This document shows positions 8,629-17,936 of a DNA stretch of 64,000 bases, piece by piece (position 1 is the first letter of the stretch; each line of letters opens with the position of its first letter). The translations under genes were made by a program, and so were the position numbers. Source of the stretch: Bacillota bacterium (GTDB lineage Bacteria > Bacillota > Clostridia > Lachnospirales > Lachnospiraceae); assembly GCA_023390555.1 (NCBI GenBank), contig JAEWCQ010000003.1, positions 1-64,000 of the forward strand. The letters are read 5' to 3'. The notes beneath the pieces were generated by a model. That model was not told the DNA's origin, did no database searches, and worked only from the letters and a program-made list of their open reading frames with translations.

Positions 8629-9228
8629 TTATGAATTTGCAGCAGTTGTAACCTTATCCTCATATAACCTGGCTACCGTTTCGCTTTGCAGCCGTTTTCT
8701 CTTATATGCAGTATCCTGGTATTCTTCATCCGCCAGTTTCCGCTGCTGCTGTTGCTTCAGATATTGTTCTTCATAGTATTTTTGAAGTTCATCCTTCTTC
8801 TTTGCTTTTTTTACATAAAAGGTATCTTTCCCTTTCGAGTGCGCTGAAAATGCTGTGTCACCAATTCCAGGCTCATTATACGAATATCCCGTATACCCAT
8901 TTTCATCAATACTTTCCAGCAAAGAAACAATCGGCGGATGTCCGGCTGCGCAGTCCTCTCGTATTAGTTTCATCATGTCATCCTTAAAATCTTTGTCATT
9001 CATCATCCGTTCAAATGCCTTATCCGAAATCTGGATTGATACATTCATACTGCTGCTCCAGGGCATGGAATCAATTTCATTCCATATCTCTTTTTGAAAG
9101 GATTCCCGTTTATCTGCCTCACTCTCTGCCTTGTTTACTGCCGTCTCGTAATCAGTGCTGATCTTTTTGCCGTTCTGTGTCTGTGTGACTGACTGGTATA
9201 ATTTGCTTACAATTGAATTTATGTTCAT
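8629..9228 (-). CDS. Hypothetical protein, family not recognised
   Basis: The ATG at 9228 follows AGGAGGGG and gives a 199-residue soluble protein starting MNINSIVSKLYQSVTQTQN. It has no signal peptide or membrane segment. Residues 40-110 contain a compact segment (SSMNVSIQISDKAFERMM and LIREDCAAGHPPIV), and residues 140-185 are strongly charged and rich in K, E and Q (KKKDELQKYYEEQYLKQQQQ), predicting a long helix or coiled coil. It is transcribed with the FliD-like gene downstream. A role with that gene is only suggested by adjacency. In-frame codons upstream to 9345 have no ribosome site and are not counted. Confidence 0.7.
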   Translation of the reverse strand: MNINSIVSKLYQSVTQTQNGKKISTDYETAVNKAESEADKRESFQKEIWNEIDSMPWSSSMNVSIQISDKAFERMMNDKDFKDDMMKLIREDCAAGHPPIVSLLESIDENGYTGYSYNEPGIGDTAFSAHSKGKDTFYVKKAKKKDELQKYYEEQYLKQQQQRKLADEEYQDTAYKRKRLQSETVARLYEDKVTTAANS

Positions 9229-9397
9229 GGTGCTGCCCCTCCTGCATATTGCATGATTCCATCCACGAAGCAGAGTCATTCTTTTATGCTTTCCATTTAT
9301 TCTCTCTGCAATCTTCTCATCAGCTCCCTGTATTTTATATCGCACTTTTCCCCATAAAATTCACTCAAATGTAATGAACGGGCCTTTTCATGTAATG

Positions 9398-9429
9398 AAA
9401 AAATCAGCAGGCTTATATTACCTGCTGAC
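9398..9429 (-). terminator. Intrinsic terminator of the LytTR two-component operon
   Basis: On the minus strand TCAGCAGG pairs with CCTGCTGA around a 9-base loop and is followed by TTTTTT. It lies 30 bp after the histidine kinase stop. Confidence 0.85.
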
Positions 9430-9458
9430 TCCATCACTGCATTGATTGCTATCTGTTT

Positions 9459-10931
9459 TTATTCCCTTTTCTGCAGCATCACTGCTATCTTGAAAACATC
9501 ACCCTTTACCATTGTTTCCGCTTTTCCAAAATATTTATCTGCACACATTTCTATATTCTGTAATCCCAATCCATGCTCGTTCTGACTTGTCTTCGTTGTG
9601 AACCACCTGCCCGTCTGTTTATCTTTTGCAAGCTTTCCAGCGAAACTGTTCTGCACAATGACAAAGAACATATTCTCACTTCGGTACGCTGTAAGGTCAA
9701 TATATTTCTTTCCATTTTCTACCTTTTTACACGCTTCCATCGCATTCTCGAGCGCATTATTCAGAATGATGCTGAGATCAAAAGCATCCATATTCATATA
9801 CGCCGGAAACATAAAATCTACGGAAAAATCAATCTTATTTTTATCGGTCAGCTGAACATACCGTTGGATAATCACATCGGTCACTGGATTCCCTGTTTTA
9901 TATTTCATATCCAGCTGCTCAACCGATGTCTGCAAAGAGCTTAGATATTGTTTAAACGCAGCCTTATTCATTGTGTTTTCTGTATTCTGCTTCATAAGGG
10001 CATCCATATCGGCAATATAATTTTTCATATCATGCTTCATGCCACGAATTCCCGCGTAAAGACTTTCTATATCTCCAATATGCTGCTCCATCTCTTTGAT
10101 TCGATTTTGATAAATGCTTACTTCTACCTTCTTTTTGCTTTCCGCCATAAGCTGTCTGAGCATCCTTGTTGACAGCACGATCATGATGATACACAGGATG
10201 GAAATGCACGGTATGCAGAAATTCATCTCCGGATGGCTATCCAGCAATGTATGAACATCTGTCCCCTTCATGGAAAACATCATGCTCCTGAGCATGAAGC
10301 ACAATAACAGTCCGATTCCACTGGGAATCATTAAGAAAATCAATTCTGATTTCTGATACGTTACTTCCTGCTTCAGATATTCTTTTATCTGAAGCAATAC
10401 TTTATAGGATATAAACAGAATGATCACATTCTGCAGTATATTCCAGATCACTTCTGCTATGGAGGTTATGCGATAGAATGCATCTACTCCGTATGTCCCT
10501 TTTACGGAATACAGATACAGGTTTAGATTTGTAATTCCCTGAAATGTCTGCAACAAGACAGGATAAAGGGTAAACTTCACTAATTCTAAAATGGAATAGA
10601 AAGTTATGACATAATAGAGGGTTTTTAATTTACTTTCTTTCAGCAGTGTAATACTCACCGTGTATGTGATGAACATACTTGCCATAACAAGCAGCGTACC
10701 TTGTCTGCTGTCTGACATTATCATGTTCTGTCCATACAGAAGTCTTTTCACAACGTCGGCATTATGCAGAAATAACTGCACAGCCATATACTGTGCTATA
10801 AAGATCATTTCTGCAGCATTCCTGATTTTAAACACAAATCTGTACTGTCCGGATTGAAAAAACACTACAAAAAGAATCCCCTGCACAAAATAATTTAATA
10901 GATCCATAAACATATATATGAAATCCTTCAT
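9459..10931 (-). CDS. Sensor histidine kinase, GHKL/AgrC-like
   Basis: This 490-residue membrane kinase has about six to seven hydrophobic segments in residues 1-260, then a cytoplasmic dimerisation region with the probable phospho-accepting histidine in GIRGMKHDMKNYIADMDAL (about residue 305), and a GHKL ATPase domain with the N-box NNALENAMEAC and the glycine box NEHGLGLQNI. The architecture is that of AgrC/NatK-type kinases, which sense peptides or membrane conditions and phosphorylate LytTR regulators. It starts 13 bp after the response regulator and ends at a terminator. No peptide precursor gene like agrD is visible next to it. Confidence 0.9.
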   Translation of the reverse strand: MKDFIYMFMDLLNYFVQGILFVVFFQSGQYRFVFKIRNAAEMIFIAQYMAVQLFLHNADVVKRLLYGQNMIMSDSRQGTLLVMASMFITYTVSITLLKESKLKTLYYVITFYSILELVKFTLYPVLLQTFQGITNLNLYLYSVKGTYGVDAFYRITSIAEVIWNILQNVIILFISYKVLLQIKEYLKQEVTYQKSELIFLMIPSGIGLLLCFMLRSMMFSMKGTDVHTLLDSHPEMNFCIPCISILCIIMIVLSTRMLRQLMAESKKKVEVSIYQNRIKEMEQHIGDIESLYAGIRGMKHDMKNYIADMDALMKQNTENTMNKAAFKQYLSSLQTSVEQLDMKYKTGNPVTDVIIQRYVQLTDKNKIDFSVDFMFPAYMNMDAFDLSIILNNALENAMEACKKVENGKKYIDLTAYRSENMFFVIVQNSFAGKLAKDKQTGRWFTTKTSQNEHGLGLQNIEMCADKYFGKAETMVKGDVFKIAVMLQKRE

Positions 10932-10944
10932 GATCGAATCAACC

Positions 10945-11649
10945 TTATGCCTTTCTCAGAAAATCCATATATGCTGTGACAAATTCATGATACTTCTGTT
11001 TTGACAGGAATATCTTCTCCCCATTTTTTAACTCAATATTTGCATTGTCATATCTGGCTATTGCCTGTAAATTGACAAGATACCCTCTGTGTGAACGAAA
11101 AAAACTATTTCCTAATTTATTTTCCAGTACTTCCATCTTTTCGTAAAAACTGTAATTTATTTCTTTTGTATGCAGAATTATTTTTCTGGCATTATTTTCT
11201 GCATAGATAATTTGATTCACAGATATCTTTATGTAATTTCCATCTACTTTTATAATCAAAGGTTCTGCTTCTTTCGTCTTCGCTATCTGCTTTACTGCCT
11301 TTTCCATTACCTCTCGAAACTTCTGTTCATTGATTGGTTTCAGCAGATAATGGAATGCACCCACATCATATCCATCAAAAACATATTCCTTCAATGCGGT
11401 AATAAATATAATGATTGCATCCGAACTTTTCCTTAGCTTCCTGGCAACTTCCATACCATTCAGCTGTTCCGTTTCTGTATCCTGGTGTAAGGAAATATCT
11501 AAAAGGATTACCTCGAATTCCGTCTGATGCCTTAACAACTCTTCTCCACTGGCATATATGCTTACCCGTGAATCAACACATTTCTCCGTCAGGCTCTTTA
11601 AATAATCTCTGATTGGCTGTTCATCATCGCATATTGCAATTTTTAACAT
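10945..11649 (-). CDS. LytTR-family response regulator
   Basis: The 234-residue regulator has an N-terminal receiver domain (MLKIAICDDEQ, phospho-acceptor Asp in VILLDISLH, Thr in IIIFITALKEY, Lys in HYLLKPI) and a C-terminal LytTR DNA-binding domain (about 130-234, with IIYAENNARKI and FFRSHRGYLVNLQAI). I start at the ATG at 11649, eight bases after GGAG, rather than at an in-frame GTG nine bases earlier that overlaps the ribosome site. It forms an operon with the histidine kinase immediately downstream. LytTR proteins bind direct repeats; none was clearly seen upstream. Confidence 0.93.
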   Translation of the reverse strand: MLKIAICDDEQPIRDYLKSLTEKCVDSRVSIYASGEELLRHQTEFEVILLDISLHQDTETEQLNGMEVARKLRKSSDAIIIFITALKEYVFDGYDVGAFHYLLKPINEQKFREVMEKAVKQIAKTKEAEPLIIKVDGNYIKISVNQIIYAENNARKIILHTKEINYSFYEKMEVLENKLGNSFFRSHRGYLVNLQAIARYDNANIELKNGEKIFLSKQKYHEFVTAYMDFLRKA

Positions 11650-11737
11650 TTGTTTCACTCCGTATCATTTTTGTTTGTAATGCATTTATCTTATAGTATA
11701 TCGTCATTTGACTGTGCTTAGATTATTAACCCATTAC

Positions 11738-11770
11738 AAAAAAGGAGCAAGACTACGTCATGCTCCTTTA
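11738..11770 (-). terminator. Second terminator after the tRNA operon
   Basis: On the minus strand AAAGGAGCATGAC pairs with GTCTTGCTCCTTT (one mismatch region), followed by TTTTG. It also faces the response regulator start, so it insulates that gene from tRNA read-through. Confidence 0.7.
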
Positions 11771-11851
11771 AATTCCCGTAACGGCATCCGGCTACTAGGC
11801 TCAACCTTCGACTGCGGCTTGGTTTCGCTAAGGGCCGGATACGCATCGCAC

Positions 11852-11890
11852 GTAAAAGGGAAGCATCGCCTCACGGCTTGCTTCCCTTTA
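11852..11890 (-). terminator. First terminator after the tRNA operon
   Basis: On the minus strand AAAGGGAAGC pairs with GCTTCCCTTT and ends in TTTT, 14 bases after the last tRNA. Between it and the second terminator (11771-11851) I see only spacer sequence. Confidence 0.75.
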
Positions 11891-11903
11891 AGTGCTCTAG
11901 CAG

Positions 11904-11976
11904 AGCGATAGACGGGGCTCGAACCCGCGGTCTCGACCTTGGCAAGGTCGCGCGTTACCAACTACGCCACTATCGC
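11904..11976 (-). tRNA. tRNA-Gly (anticodon GCC)
   Basis: A full cloverleaf is visible on the minus strand: acceptor stem GCGATAG/CTATCGC, a D arm GCGTAGTTGGTAACGC, an anticodon stem CGACC/GGTCG around loop TTGCCAA, and a T loop GGTTCGAGCCC. CCA is not encoded. Confidence 0.93.
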
Positions 11977-12009
11977 ATCTTAAATTGTCTACGCCAGATA
12001 CTCTGACGA

Positions 12010-12080
12010 AGCGGGTGATGGGAATCGAACCCACGTATCCAGCTTGGAAGGCTGGTGTTCTACCATTGAACTACACCCGC
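12010..12080 (-). tRNA. tRNA-Gly (anticodon TCC)
   Basis: The minus strand shows acceptor GCGGGTG/CACCCGC, anticodon stem CCAGC/GCTGG around CTTCCAA, and T loop GGGTTCGATTCCC. CCA is not encoded. It is a second glycine isoacceptor in the same operon. Confidence 0.95.
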
Positions 12081-12084
12081 ACAG

Positions 12085-12157
<73 letters not shown>

Positions 12158-12185
12158 CTTTGCTATGGCTGTCACAGCAAAGATT

Positions 12186-12214
12186 ATTTTACTAGAAAGT
12201 ACCTTTCTTGTCAA
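12186..12214 (-). promoter_or_regulatory. Promoter of the Phe-Gly-Gly tRNA operon
   Basis: On the minus strand TTGACA (12214-12209) and TAAAAT (12191-12186) are 17 bases apart, about 28 bases before tRNA-Phe. Confidence 0.85.
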
Positions 12215-12274
12215 GTTTTTTTCTGAGGATTTTATTTTTTTAGCATAATCTTTTTGGTTCACCTAAACTATGTC

Positions 12275-12303
12275 ACGGAGAATGTAAACCACACATTCTC
12301 CGT
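12275..12303 (-). terminator. Strong hairpin downstream of the amylase gene
   Basis: A perfect 11-bp stem (ACGGAGAATGT/ACATTCTCCGT) with a 7-base loop lies 50 bp after the amylase stop. It lacks a T tract, so it may be a weak terminator or an mRNA 3'-end stabiliser. Confidence 0.5.
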
Positions 12304-12352
12304 AGCAAATATTCTGTATAGCAGCACCCTGTCCCTGGCTCATACCGGTTCC

Positions 12353-14053
12353 TTATTTTAAAATAACAACCGAATATGCAGGCATAGACAGTTTGCCGTC
12401 CTTTAACGTAACAGCATCTGTTCCGGTTGTAAGCATGCCTCCGATGGCCTTATTTCCCGAAATATCAACTGTCTTGGCATTTTCCGATATATTAAACACA
12501 ATCGTGACCGTTTCATCCTGATAGCTTTTCGTAATCGCACAGATATCATCATCAGAAAGATCATTGTCAAATGTGACTGTTCCACGTGCAACGGAAGGAT
12601 AAATATTCCGCAGCTTAATCACCTGTTTATAGAAATTGTAAATTGACAGCGGGTCATTCTGCTGATCCTCAAGGCTTCCGTATTTCATTTTCACGGTATC
12701 CATGTTTTCCGGCCCGTCACACATACCGACTGCATCCGCATCATCCGTCCACTGCATCGGCGCACGCTTATTCTCGTCTTTGCCGGAACCCTTCATGCCC
12801 AGTTCCTCTCCATAATAGAGGAATGCAGATCCGCTCATAAGCAGATTCATGGCACCTGCTATCTTGGTCTGAGCCTCACTGTTATCACCGGAATAATATC
12901 CGGCGCTTCTCCCAAGGTCATGGTTCGTGTAAAATGGCGCATCGATATAATTTTCATTATACTGACCGAATTCTTCCGCCAGACTTGCAAGTTTTTTCCC
13001 ATAGGTACTTGCCGTGCTCCCGGAGGTCTTTTTTATGCTGTCTGCAATAATTCCATCCGTGTTGGCAAAATCAAAATCAAACAAACTGTCCATGCCGCTT
13101 GCATAATATTTTGCATAGGTGTCCATATCTGTCCATGCCTCGCCGACGATATAGGCATCGCTCTTTTTCGCTTTCACCATGTCATTGAACCATTTCAACA
13201 CCTCCACGTTTTTGTCCGTCACATCGGAATAATATTCTTTTACGGCATCCAGACGGAATCCGTCCACGCCAAGATCCAGCCAGAAGCTTGTGATATCATC
13301 AAATTCATTCCGCACATTTTCATTGCCAAGATTCAGATCCGGCATCTCACTCCAGAACTGTGCTTCATAATACCAGTCGGTATCACCCACCTGATAATAG
13401 ACATCGCCCTTAGGCTCTTTCGTAAAATTGTAGTATCCAAAATACGGGCAGTCAGCTTCGGACGGCTCCGCACCATTCAGCCCTTCAAGGTATTCACATG
13501 CCTGTTGAAACCATGGATGCTGGGAAGAAGTATGATTCATGACAAAATCTATAATCACACGGATTCCGCGCTCATGACAGGCACTGATGAGCTGCTTAAA
13601 GTCATCGATTGTCCCGTACTGGCTGTCAATGTCTTCGTAGTCCGTCACATCATATTTGTGATAGGTCGTAGACGGCATAATCGGCATCAGCCAGATCCCA
13701 TTGCATCCGAGATCCGTATCCGTGGTATTATCCCCGTCATTGATATAATCCAGCTTGTCAATCAACCCCTGAATATCGCCGATTCCATCCCCGTTGCTGT
13801 CATAAAAACTGTAAAGAAACACCTCATAATACGTCCGATAATTGTCATCCAACACATTGAGCTGACTGGCATTGGTCTGAATCATCGCAGAATCTGAGAG
13901 CGCATCTGCAGCGGACTGTGTACTCTCCGTCTCTTTTGTTCCGACATTTTCCGTTGTGGTAGAATTCTGATCGCCGGAAGAGCTGCATCCTGCGAAAATA
14001 CTCCCTGCTGTCAGACATAATGCCAGCAAAATTGCCTGTAGTCTTTTTTTCAT
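12353..14053 (-). CDS. GH13 alpha-amylase family lipoprotein
   Basis: This enzyme hydrolyses alpha-glucans on the outside of the cell. Of 566 residues, the first 22 form a lipoprotein signal (MKKRLQAILLALCLTAGSIF followed by lipobox AGC), then a Ser/Thr-rich linker. The GH13 barrel shows DFVMNHTS (region I), GFRLDAVKEY (nucleophile Asp), YIVGEAWTD (acid Glu) and FYTNHDLGR (transition-state Asp). A C-terminal beta domain ends the protein, without an obvious carbohydrate-binding module. Motifs resemble the oligo-1,6-glucosidase/alpha-glucosidase subfamilies acting on oligosaccharides. It lies after malG but a terminator separates them, so expression may be lower or independent. Its products are likely imported by the adjacent MalEFG transporter. 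Confidence 0.92.
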   Translation of the reverse strand: MKKRLQAILLALCLTAGSIFAGCSSSGDQNSTTTENVGTKETESTQSAADALSDSAMIQTNASQLNVLDDNYRTYYEVFLYSFYDSNGDGIGDIQGLIDKLDYINDGDNTTDTDLGCNGIWLMPIMPSTTYHKYDVTDYEDIDSQYGTIDDFKQLISACHERGIRVIIDFVMNHTSSQHPWFQQACEYLEGLNGAEPSEADCPYFGYYNFTKEPKGDVYYQVGDTDWYYEAQFWSEMPDLNLGNENVRNEFDDITSFWLDLGVDGFRLDAVKEYYSDVTDKNVEVLKWFNDMVKAKKSDAYIVGEAWTDMDTYAKYYASGMDSLFDFDFANTDGIIADSIKKTSGSTASTYGKKLASLAEEFGQYNENYIDAPFYTNHDLGRSAGYYSGDNSEAQTKIAGAMNLLMSGSAFLYYGEELGMKGSGKDENKRAPMQWTDDADAVGMCDGPENMDTVKMKYGSLEDQQNDPLSIYNFYKQVIKLRNIYPSVARGTVTFDNDLSDDDICAITKSYQDETVTIVFNISENAKTVDISGNKAIGGMLTTGTDAVTLKDGKLSMPAYSVVILK

Positions 14054-14134
14054 ATTTTTTCCTCTCCTACAAAATCTGATTGTTCAATCAAGAAAACAAC
14101 CATTCTCCCTGATGCCAGGGACAACGTTGAATTG

Positions 14135-14160
14135 AAAAAGGAGAGGCAGACACCTCTCCT
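14135..14160 (-). terminator. Terminator between malG and the amylase gene
   Basis: On the minus strand AGGAGAGG pairs with CCTCTCCT around a short loop, followed by TTTTTC. It sits 13 bases after the malG stop and would reduce transcription into the amylase gene. Confidence 0.8.
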
Positions 14161-14172
14161 ATATACAACTCC

Positions 14173-15045
14173 TTAGCCCTTCACAGAACCGGATAATCCA
14201 TCTACATAGAAACGCTGCATATATACAAATAAAATTGCAATTGGGATTGAGATACATACTGCGCCTGCAGCGAAGCAGGTATACCAGTTATCAATATACT
14301 CTTTCTCCAACATTCTCCATAACCCGATGGATACGGTGTAATATTTCGCATTTGCACGGCAGATAACCTTTGCAAAGATGAAATCCAGCCACGGTGCTAT
14401 AAAGGATGTCAATACGGTATACACGATAATCGGCTTACTGAGCGGTATCGTTACTTTCGTAAATACCTGGAACCTTGTACAGCCGTCCAAAATGGCTGCT
14501 TCATCCAACGCTTTCGGAATTGTATCAAAAAATCCCTTCGCAATGTAGAACGTAAGTCCGCTTCCTGCAGAGTATACCAGAACCAAAGCCACACGAATCA
14601 TGGAACCTTCTGACAGACCAACTGCCTTTAAAATATAATATACAGCGATCATAGACATAAATCCCGGGAACAAACCAAGAATCATGGCAACGTTCATAAA
14701 CGGTTTTCTCATCTTAAAACGCAATCTCGACATACAATAGGCCACCGAAAGCACAAAAAAGGTGGAAATCATACACGAGAAAATCGCGATAATCAGGGTA
14801 TTTAAAAACATCTGCGGAAAGTTTAATACCTGTGTGTCCGTAAACAGTTTGATGTAATTATTAAATGTATAACCTTTCGGTAAGAAAGTCGATACATAAG
14901 AGCCTTTTTCAGCCCGGAAACTGGTCAGAATTACCCAGAATATCGGGAATAGCCATACCACTGCCAAAAGAGACAGACATACATGAACTATTACATTTAT
15001 AACTTTTTTTCTTGCCTTTGCTGATGTAGTGATCTGTTTACTCAT
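14173..15045 (-). CDS. malG: Maltodextrin ABC transporter permease MalG-like
   Basis: One of the two membrane subunits of an importer for maltose or maltodextrins. The 290-residue protein has six hydrophobic segments and the EAA loop EAAILDGCTRFQVFTKVTIPLSKP (about residues 187-210) that contacts the ATPase. Its ATG overlaps the malF stop by one base (TAATG), which implies translational coupling. No MalK-type ATPase gene is in the operon; a shared MsmX-like ATPase encoded elsewhere is likely, as in many Firmicutes. Confidence 0.93.
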   Translation of the reverse strand: MSKQITTSAKARKKVINVIVHVCLSLLAVVWLFPIFWVILTSFRAEKGSYVSTFLPKGYTFNNYIKLFTDTQVLNFPQMFLNTLIIAIFSCMISTFFVLSVAYCMSRLRFKMRKPFMNVAMILGLFPGFMSMIAVYYILKAVGLSEGSMIRVALVLVYSAGSGLTFYIAKGFFDTIPKALDEAAILDGCTRFQVFTKVTIPLSKPIIVYTVLTSFIAPWLDFIFAKVICRANAKYYTVSIGLWRMLEKEYIDNWYTCFAAGAVCISIPIAILFVYMQRFYVDGLSGSVKG

Positions 15046-16439
15046 TATTGGAATCCCTCCTCATCTTTGTAGGAACCTGTATTACGATAGGTTACCAGTG
15101 CAACAATTGCCAGCACGACAAATGTCATGATACCAATAACTGCTCCCAGATTGAAGAATTGCTTATCTACCGTCAGCTTATACAGCCATGTAACAAGAAG
15201 ATCCGTCTTTCCGGCCGTTTTTCCAACCGGGGTTGGATTTCCTCCGGATAAAAGGAATATAACGTTAAAGTTATTGATGTTACCTGTAAATGAGGTAATC
15301 AGATATGGTGTTGTCACAAATAACATGTACGGTAACGTAATCTTAAAAAAGATCTGTGTCGGCCGTGCACCGTCAATTTTGGCTGCCTCATAAAGTTCTT
15401 CCGGAATATTCTTTAAGATACCCGTCACCTGCATCATGGTATACGGAATACCAACCCACAGGTTAATCACGATAACTGTCACTCTCGCCCAGGTCGTATT
15501 CGTCCAGAACGGCAGTGCCTTGTTGATGATTCCCGCATTTTCCAACAATACGTTAACAGGACCATTTTCATTGAGCATCGTTCTCATAATCAGCAGGGAT
15601 ACAAACTGCGGAACTGCGATGGACAAAATAAAGCAGAATCTCCAGAAGCTCTTTGCATGTGTCTCCTTTCGGTTGATCACAATTGCAAGAATCATACCGA
15701 AAATATAATTTAAGAATGTCGCAAAAACAGCCCAGATAATCGTCCATCCAAGTACAGACCAGAATGTCTGACCGATTGCGTCATTCATATTCAGGACTTT
15801 TTTGAAATTCGTAAGGCCAACCCAATCGAACAGAACCATGTGGTCATTTTGCTTGCTGTAATTTGTAAATGCCATAGTAATCATATAAATCAATGGCAGT
15901 ATGGTAAATGTCAAGATACCGGTCAATGGGAGTGCCAGTAATAATTTATGTAAATTTTGATTAAACAAACCCTTGATGTCTTCGTTCAATGTGTTCAGAT
16001 GCTTACCTGATTTCGCAAGAACCTCTGACTGATAAGCACTTTTGACGGCCTCTTTCCAGACAATAATGAACATCACTGTCAAAAAGATCGTCGCCACTCC
16101 ATAAAGTAATAGCAGCTGGGAGTTGTCTCCTGCCGTATATTCATAGACGCCTTTTTTCTCGTTCCATACTTCAACCTGCGCCTGCGTCCCAAGAGATGGA
16201 AACATTGCAAGATTATGTATACCGCTTTGTACCATGAATGCGATATACCCGATTTCAACTGCCAGAAACAGCAGTCCCTTTCCAAACTGTTTATGGCACA
16301 TATTACCAAGACCCATAATCAGTATGGATAACTTTGTAAGGATATTGCCTTTTGTCACTGCTTTTGCCAGTGTATAAGGACTCTGGAATTCCTTTCCAGC
16401 TTTTTTCTTTTTCTTCTCATTTTCAGACTGCTTTTTCAC
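15045..16439 (-). CDS. malF: Maltodextrin ABC transporter permease MalF-like
   Basis: The other membrane subunit of the importer. With 464 residues it is longer than MalG because of an N-terminal region with two or three extra membrane segments (about 35-65 and 105-130) and a periplasmic-type loop, as is usual in MalF. The EAA motif EELYEAAKIDGARPTQIFFK lies near residue 370. Transcribed between malE and malG; a large hairpin in the 100-bp gap after malE probably sets the ratio of binding protein to permease. Confidence 0.93.
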   Translation of the reverse strand: MKKQSENEKKKKKAGKEFQSPYTLAKAVTKGNILTKLSILIMGLGNMCHKQFGKGLLFLAVEIGYIAFMVQSGIHNLAMFPSLGTQAQVEVWNEKKGVYEYTAGDNSQLLLLYGVATIFLTVMFIIVWKEAVKSAYQSEVLAKSGKHLNTLNEDIKGLFNQNLHKLLLALPLTGILTFTILPLIYMITMAFTNYSKQNDHMVLFDWVGLTNFKKVLNMNDAIGQTFWSVLGWTIIWAVFATFLNYIFGMILAIVINRKETHAKSFWRFCFILSIAVPQFVSLLIMRTMLNENGPVNVLLENAGIINKALPFWTNTTWARVTVIVINLWVGIPYTMMQVTGILKNIPEELYEAAKIDGARPTQIFFKITLPYMLFVTTPYLITSFTGNINNFNVIFLLSGGNPTPVGKTAGKTDLLVTWLYKLTVDKQFFNLGAVIGIMTFVVLAIVALVTYRNTGSYKDEEGFQ

Positions 16440-16467
16440 TTTGTAGCCTCCTTATAAGCATAGATAA

Positions 16468-16516
16468 TGACATATACGGGGTGTCAGCCTCATTTTCCAA
16501 CACCCCGAATGTCATA
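16468..16516 (-). promoter_or_regulatory. Intercistronic stem-loop between malE and malF
   Basis: On the minus strand TGACAT..CGGGGTGT pairs with ACACCCCG..ATGTCA (with a small bulge) around a 15-base loop. There is no T tract. Such a structure downstream of a binding-protein gene usually protects the upstream mRNA and lowers permease expression. Confidence 0.6.
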
Positions 16517-16541
16517 TACCTATTGAAATAACACTGTCAAA

Positions 16542-17837
16542 TTACTCTGTCGCATTTTCAGCTTCAGATGTATTCATTGCTGTATTGAATGCTTCTGTCT
16601 TCTCAGCAGCATTGTCATGTGTAACTTCACCATTTACAATAGCTTTACCCATATTCTCAGCCGGTGTCCAGTAGTTACCCATGTTGTTTACGAACGGCTG
16701 TGTGATAGAAGTTTTGTCAAATGTCTCATTCTGTGCTGTAACAACTGCGTCTGCCTTAAATGTATCCTGTGTAAGCAAATCTGTGTTACATGGAACGATA
16801 CTTCTCAACTCATAATGTGACTGCTGTGCTTCTGCACTTGCTAAGTACTGAGCCAAAGCAATCGCTACCTGCTGATTCTCACAGTTCGGGTTTACACCAA
16901 TTGCCTTTGATCCTGCGAACGATTTCAACTGAACATCTTTATCATTGATCGTTACGGTAGGAAGAGCTACACATCCGAAATTATCACCAAGAGCATCTTT
17001 TACAGACTGTGCATCCCAAGAACCTGAGAAGATCGCATTCACGCTGCCATCACGAAGTCCTGCGAGACCGGAACCATCTGCATCATTTACAAAGTTTGGA
17101 TTTGCTACTAAATCTACTAAGTAATCGGTAACCTGAGTACCCTTATCTCCGGAGAAATCGATACCGGCATCATTATCCATCTGATCATCACCGAACATTG
17201 TTCCGCCATTTGCTACATAGAAAGAAGCGATATACCAGGAGTTTGTAAGAGGGAAGGAAACCTTTCCTTTTGTTAACATCGTATCCAGATTCTTGATATC
17301 GTCATCTGAGAATACGCTCTTATCATAGTACATAAACCATGTATTTGTGGTGAACGGGATACCATATACGGAATCGTCAACAGTTACGGAATCAATGACA
17401 GCCTGTGAGTTAGTAGCCTGTACGGACTCCAATGCGCTTCCGCCTAATTTAGCGAGTGCATTGTTGGCAACTAAGTCTGTGATATTGTCGTTTGCAAACA
17501 TGTAAACATCTGCTGCACCTTCAACATCCTGTGTTACATTTGTTTTTGCATCACCCTCTGCGCAAACACCATATGTAAAGTTGATATGCCAGTTTGGATG
17601 CTCTGATGCGAACTGCTCGCACATAGTTGGAAGCCAGTTTCCGTTTTCTTCAGCCTGATCCTCCGATGGTCCCCATACAGTCAGATCACATGTGATTTCT
17701 TCTTCTGTTTCCGATGCAACCTCTGTACCTGCAGCGTTGTTGTCTGCTGTTGTGTTGTTGTTTGTCTTGTTGCCACACCCTGTCATAGATGCCACCATAG
17801 CTGCAACAAGGAATAATGATACGGCTTTCTTTTTCAT
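16542..17837 (-). CDS. malE: Maltose/maltodextrin-binding lipoprotein
   Basis: The solute-binding protein delivers maltodextrins to MalFG. It has 431 residues from the ATG at 17837, which follows AAAGGAGAGG; upstream codons to 17897 lack a ribosome site. The signal peptide MKKKAVSLFLVAAMVASMTG ends in a lipobox (SMTGC), so the mature protein is anchored to the membrane by Cys21. An Asn/Thr/Glu-rich linker is followed by a family-1 extracellular binding fold with ITCDLTVWGPSEDQ, INFTYGVCAEG and GIPFTTNTWFMYYDKS. It lies between malQ and malF in one operon. Confidence 0.93.
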   Translation of the reverse strand: MKKKAVSLFLVAAMVASMTGCGNKTNNNTTADNNAAGTEVASETEEEITCDLTVWGPSEDQAEENGNWLPTMCEQFASEHPNWHINFTYGVCAEGDAKTNVTQDVEGAADVYMFANDNITDLVANNALAKLGGSALESVQATNSQAVIDSVTVDDSVYGIPFTTNTWFMYYDKSVFSDDDIKNLDTMLTKGKVSFPLTNSWYIASFYVANGGTMFGDDQMDNDAGIDFSGDKGTQVTDYLVDLVANPNFVNDADGSGLAGLRDGSVNAIFSGSWDAQSVKDALGDNFGCVALPTVTINDKDVQLKSFAGSKAIGVNPNCENQQVAIALAQYLASAEAQQSHYELRSIVPCNTDLLTQDTFKADAVVTAQNETFDKTSITQPFVNNMGNYWTPAENMGKAIVNGEVTHDNAAEKTEAFNTAMNTSEAENATE

Positions 17838-17936
17838 TGTTTCCTCTCCTTTTTTGATGAATTTGAATTCGTTTAAGCATTTATATAAAATGATCACTCA
17901 TCTTATATCGTGAATAGATATGAAGTGTTTCTGCGG

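Noticed and set aside
11708..11961. Open frames on both strands across the tRNA-Gly region
   Set aside because: They run through a tRNA gene and its terminators and have no coding character.
12920..13897. A 325-codon plus-strand open frame
   Set aside because: It lies antisense within the alpha-amylase gene and its product looks like low-information reverse-strand translation.
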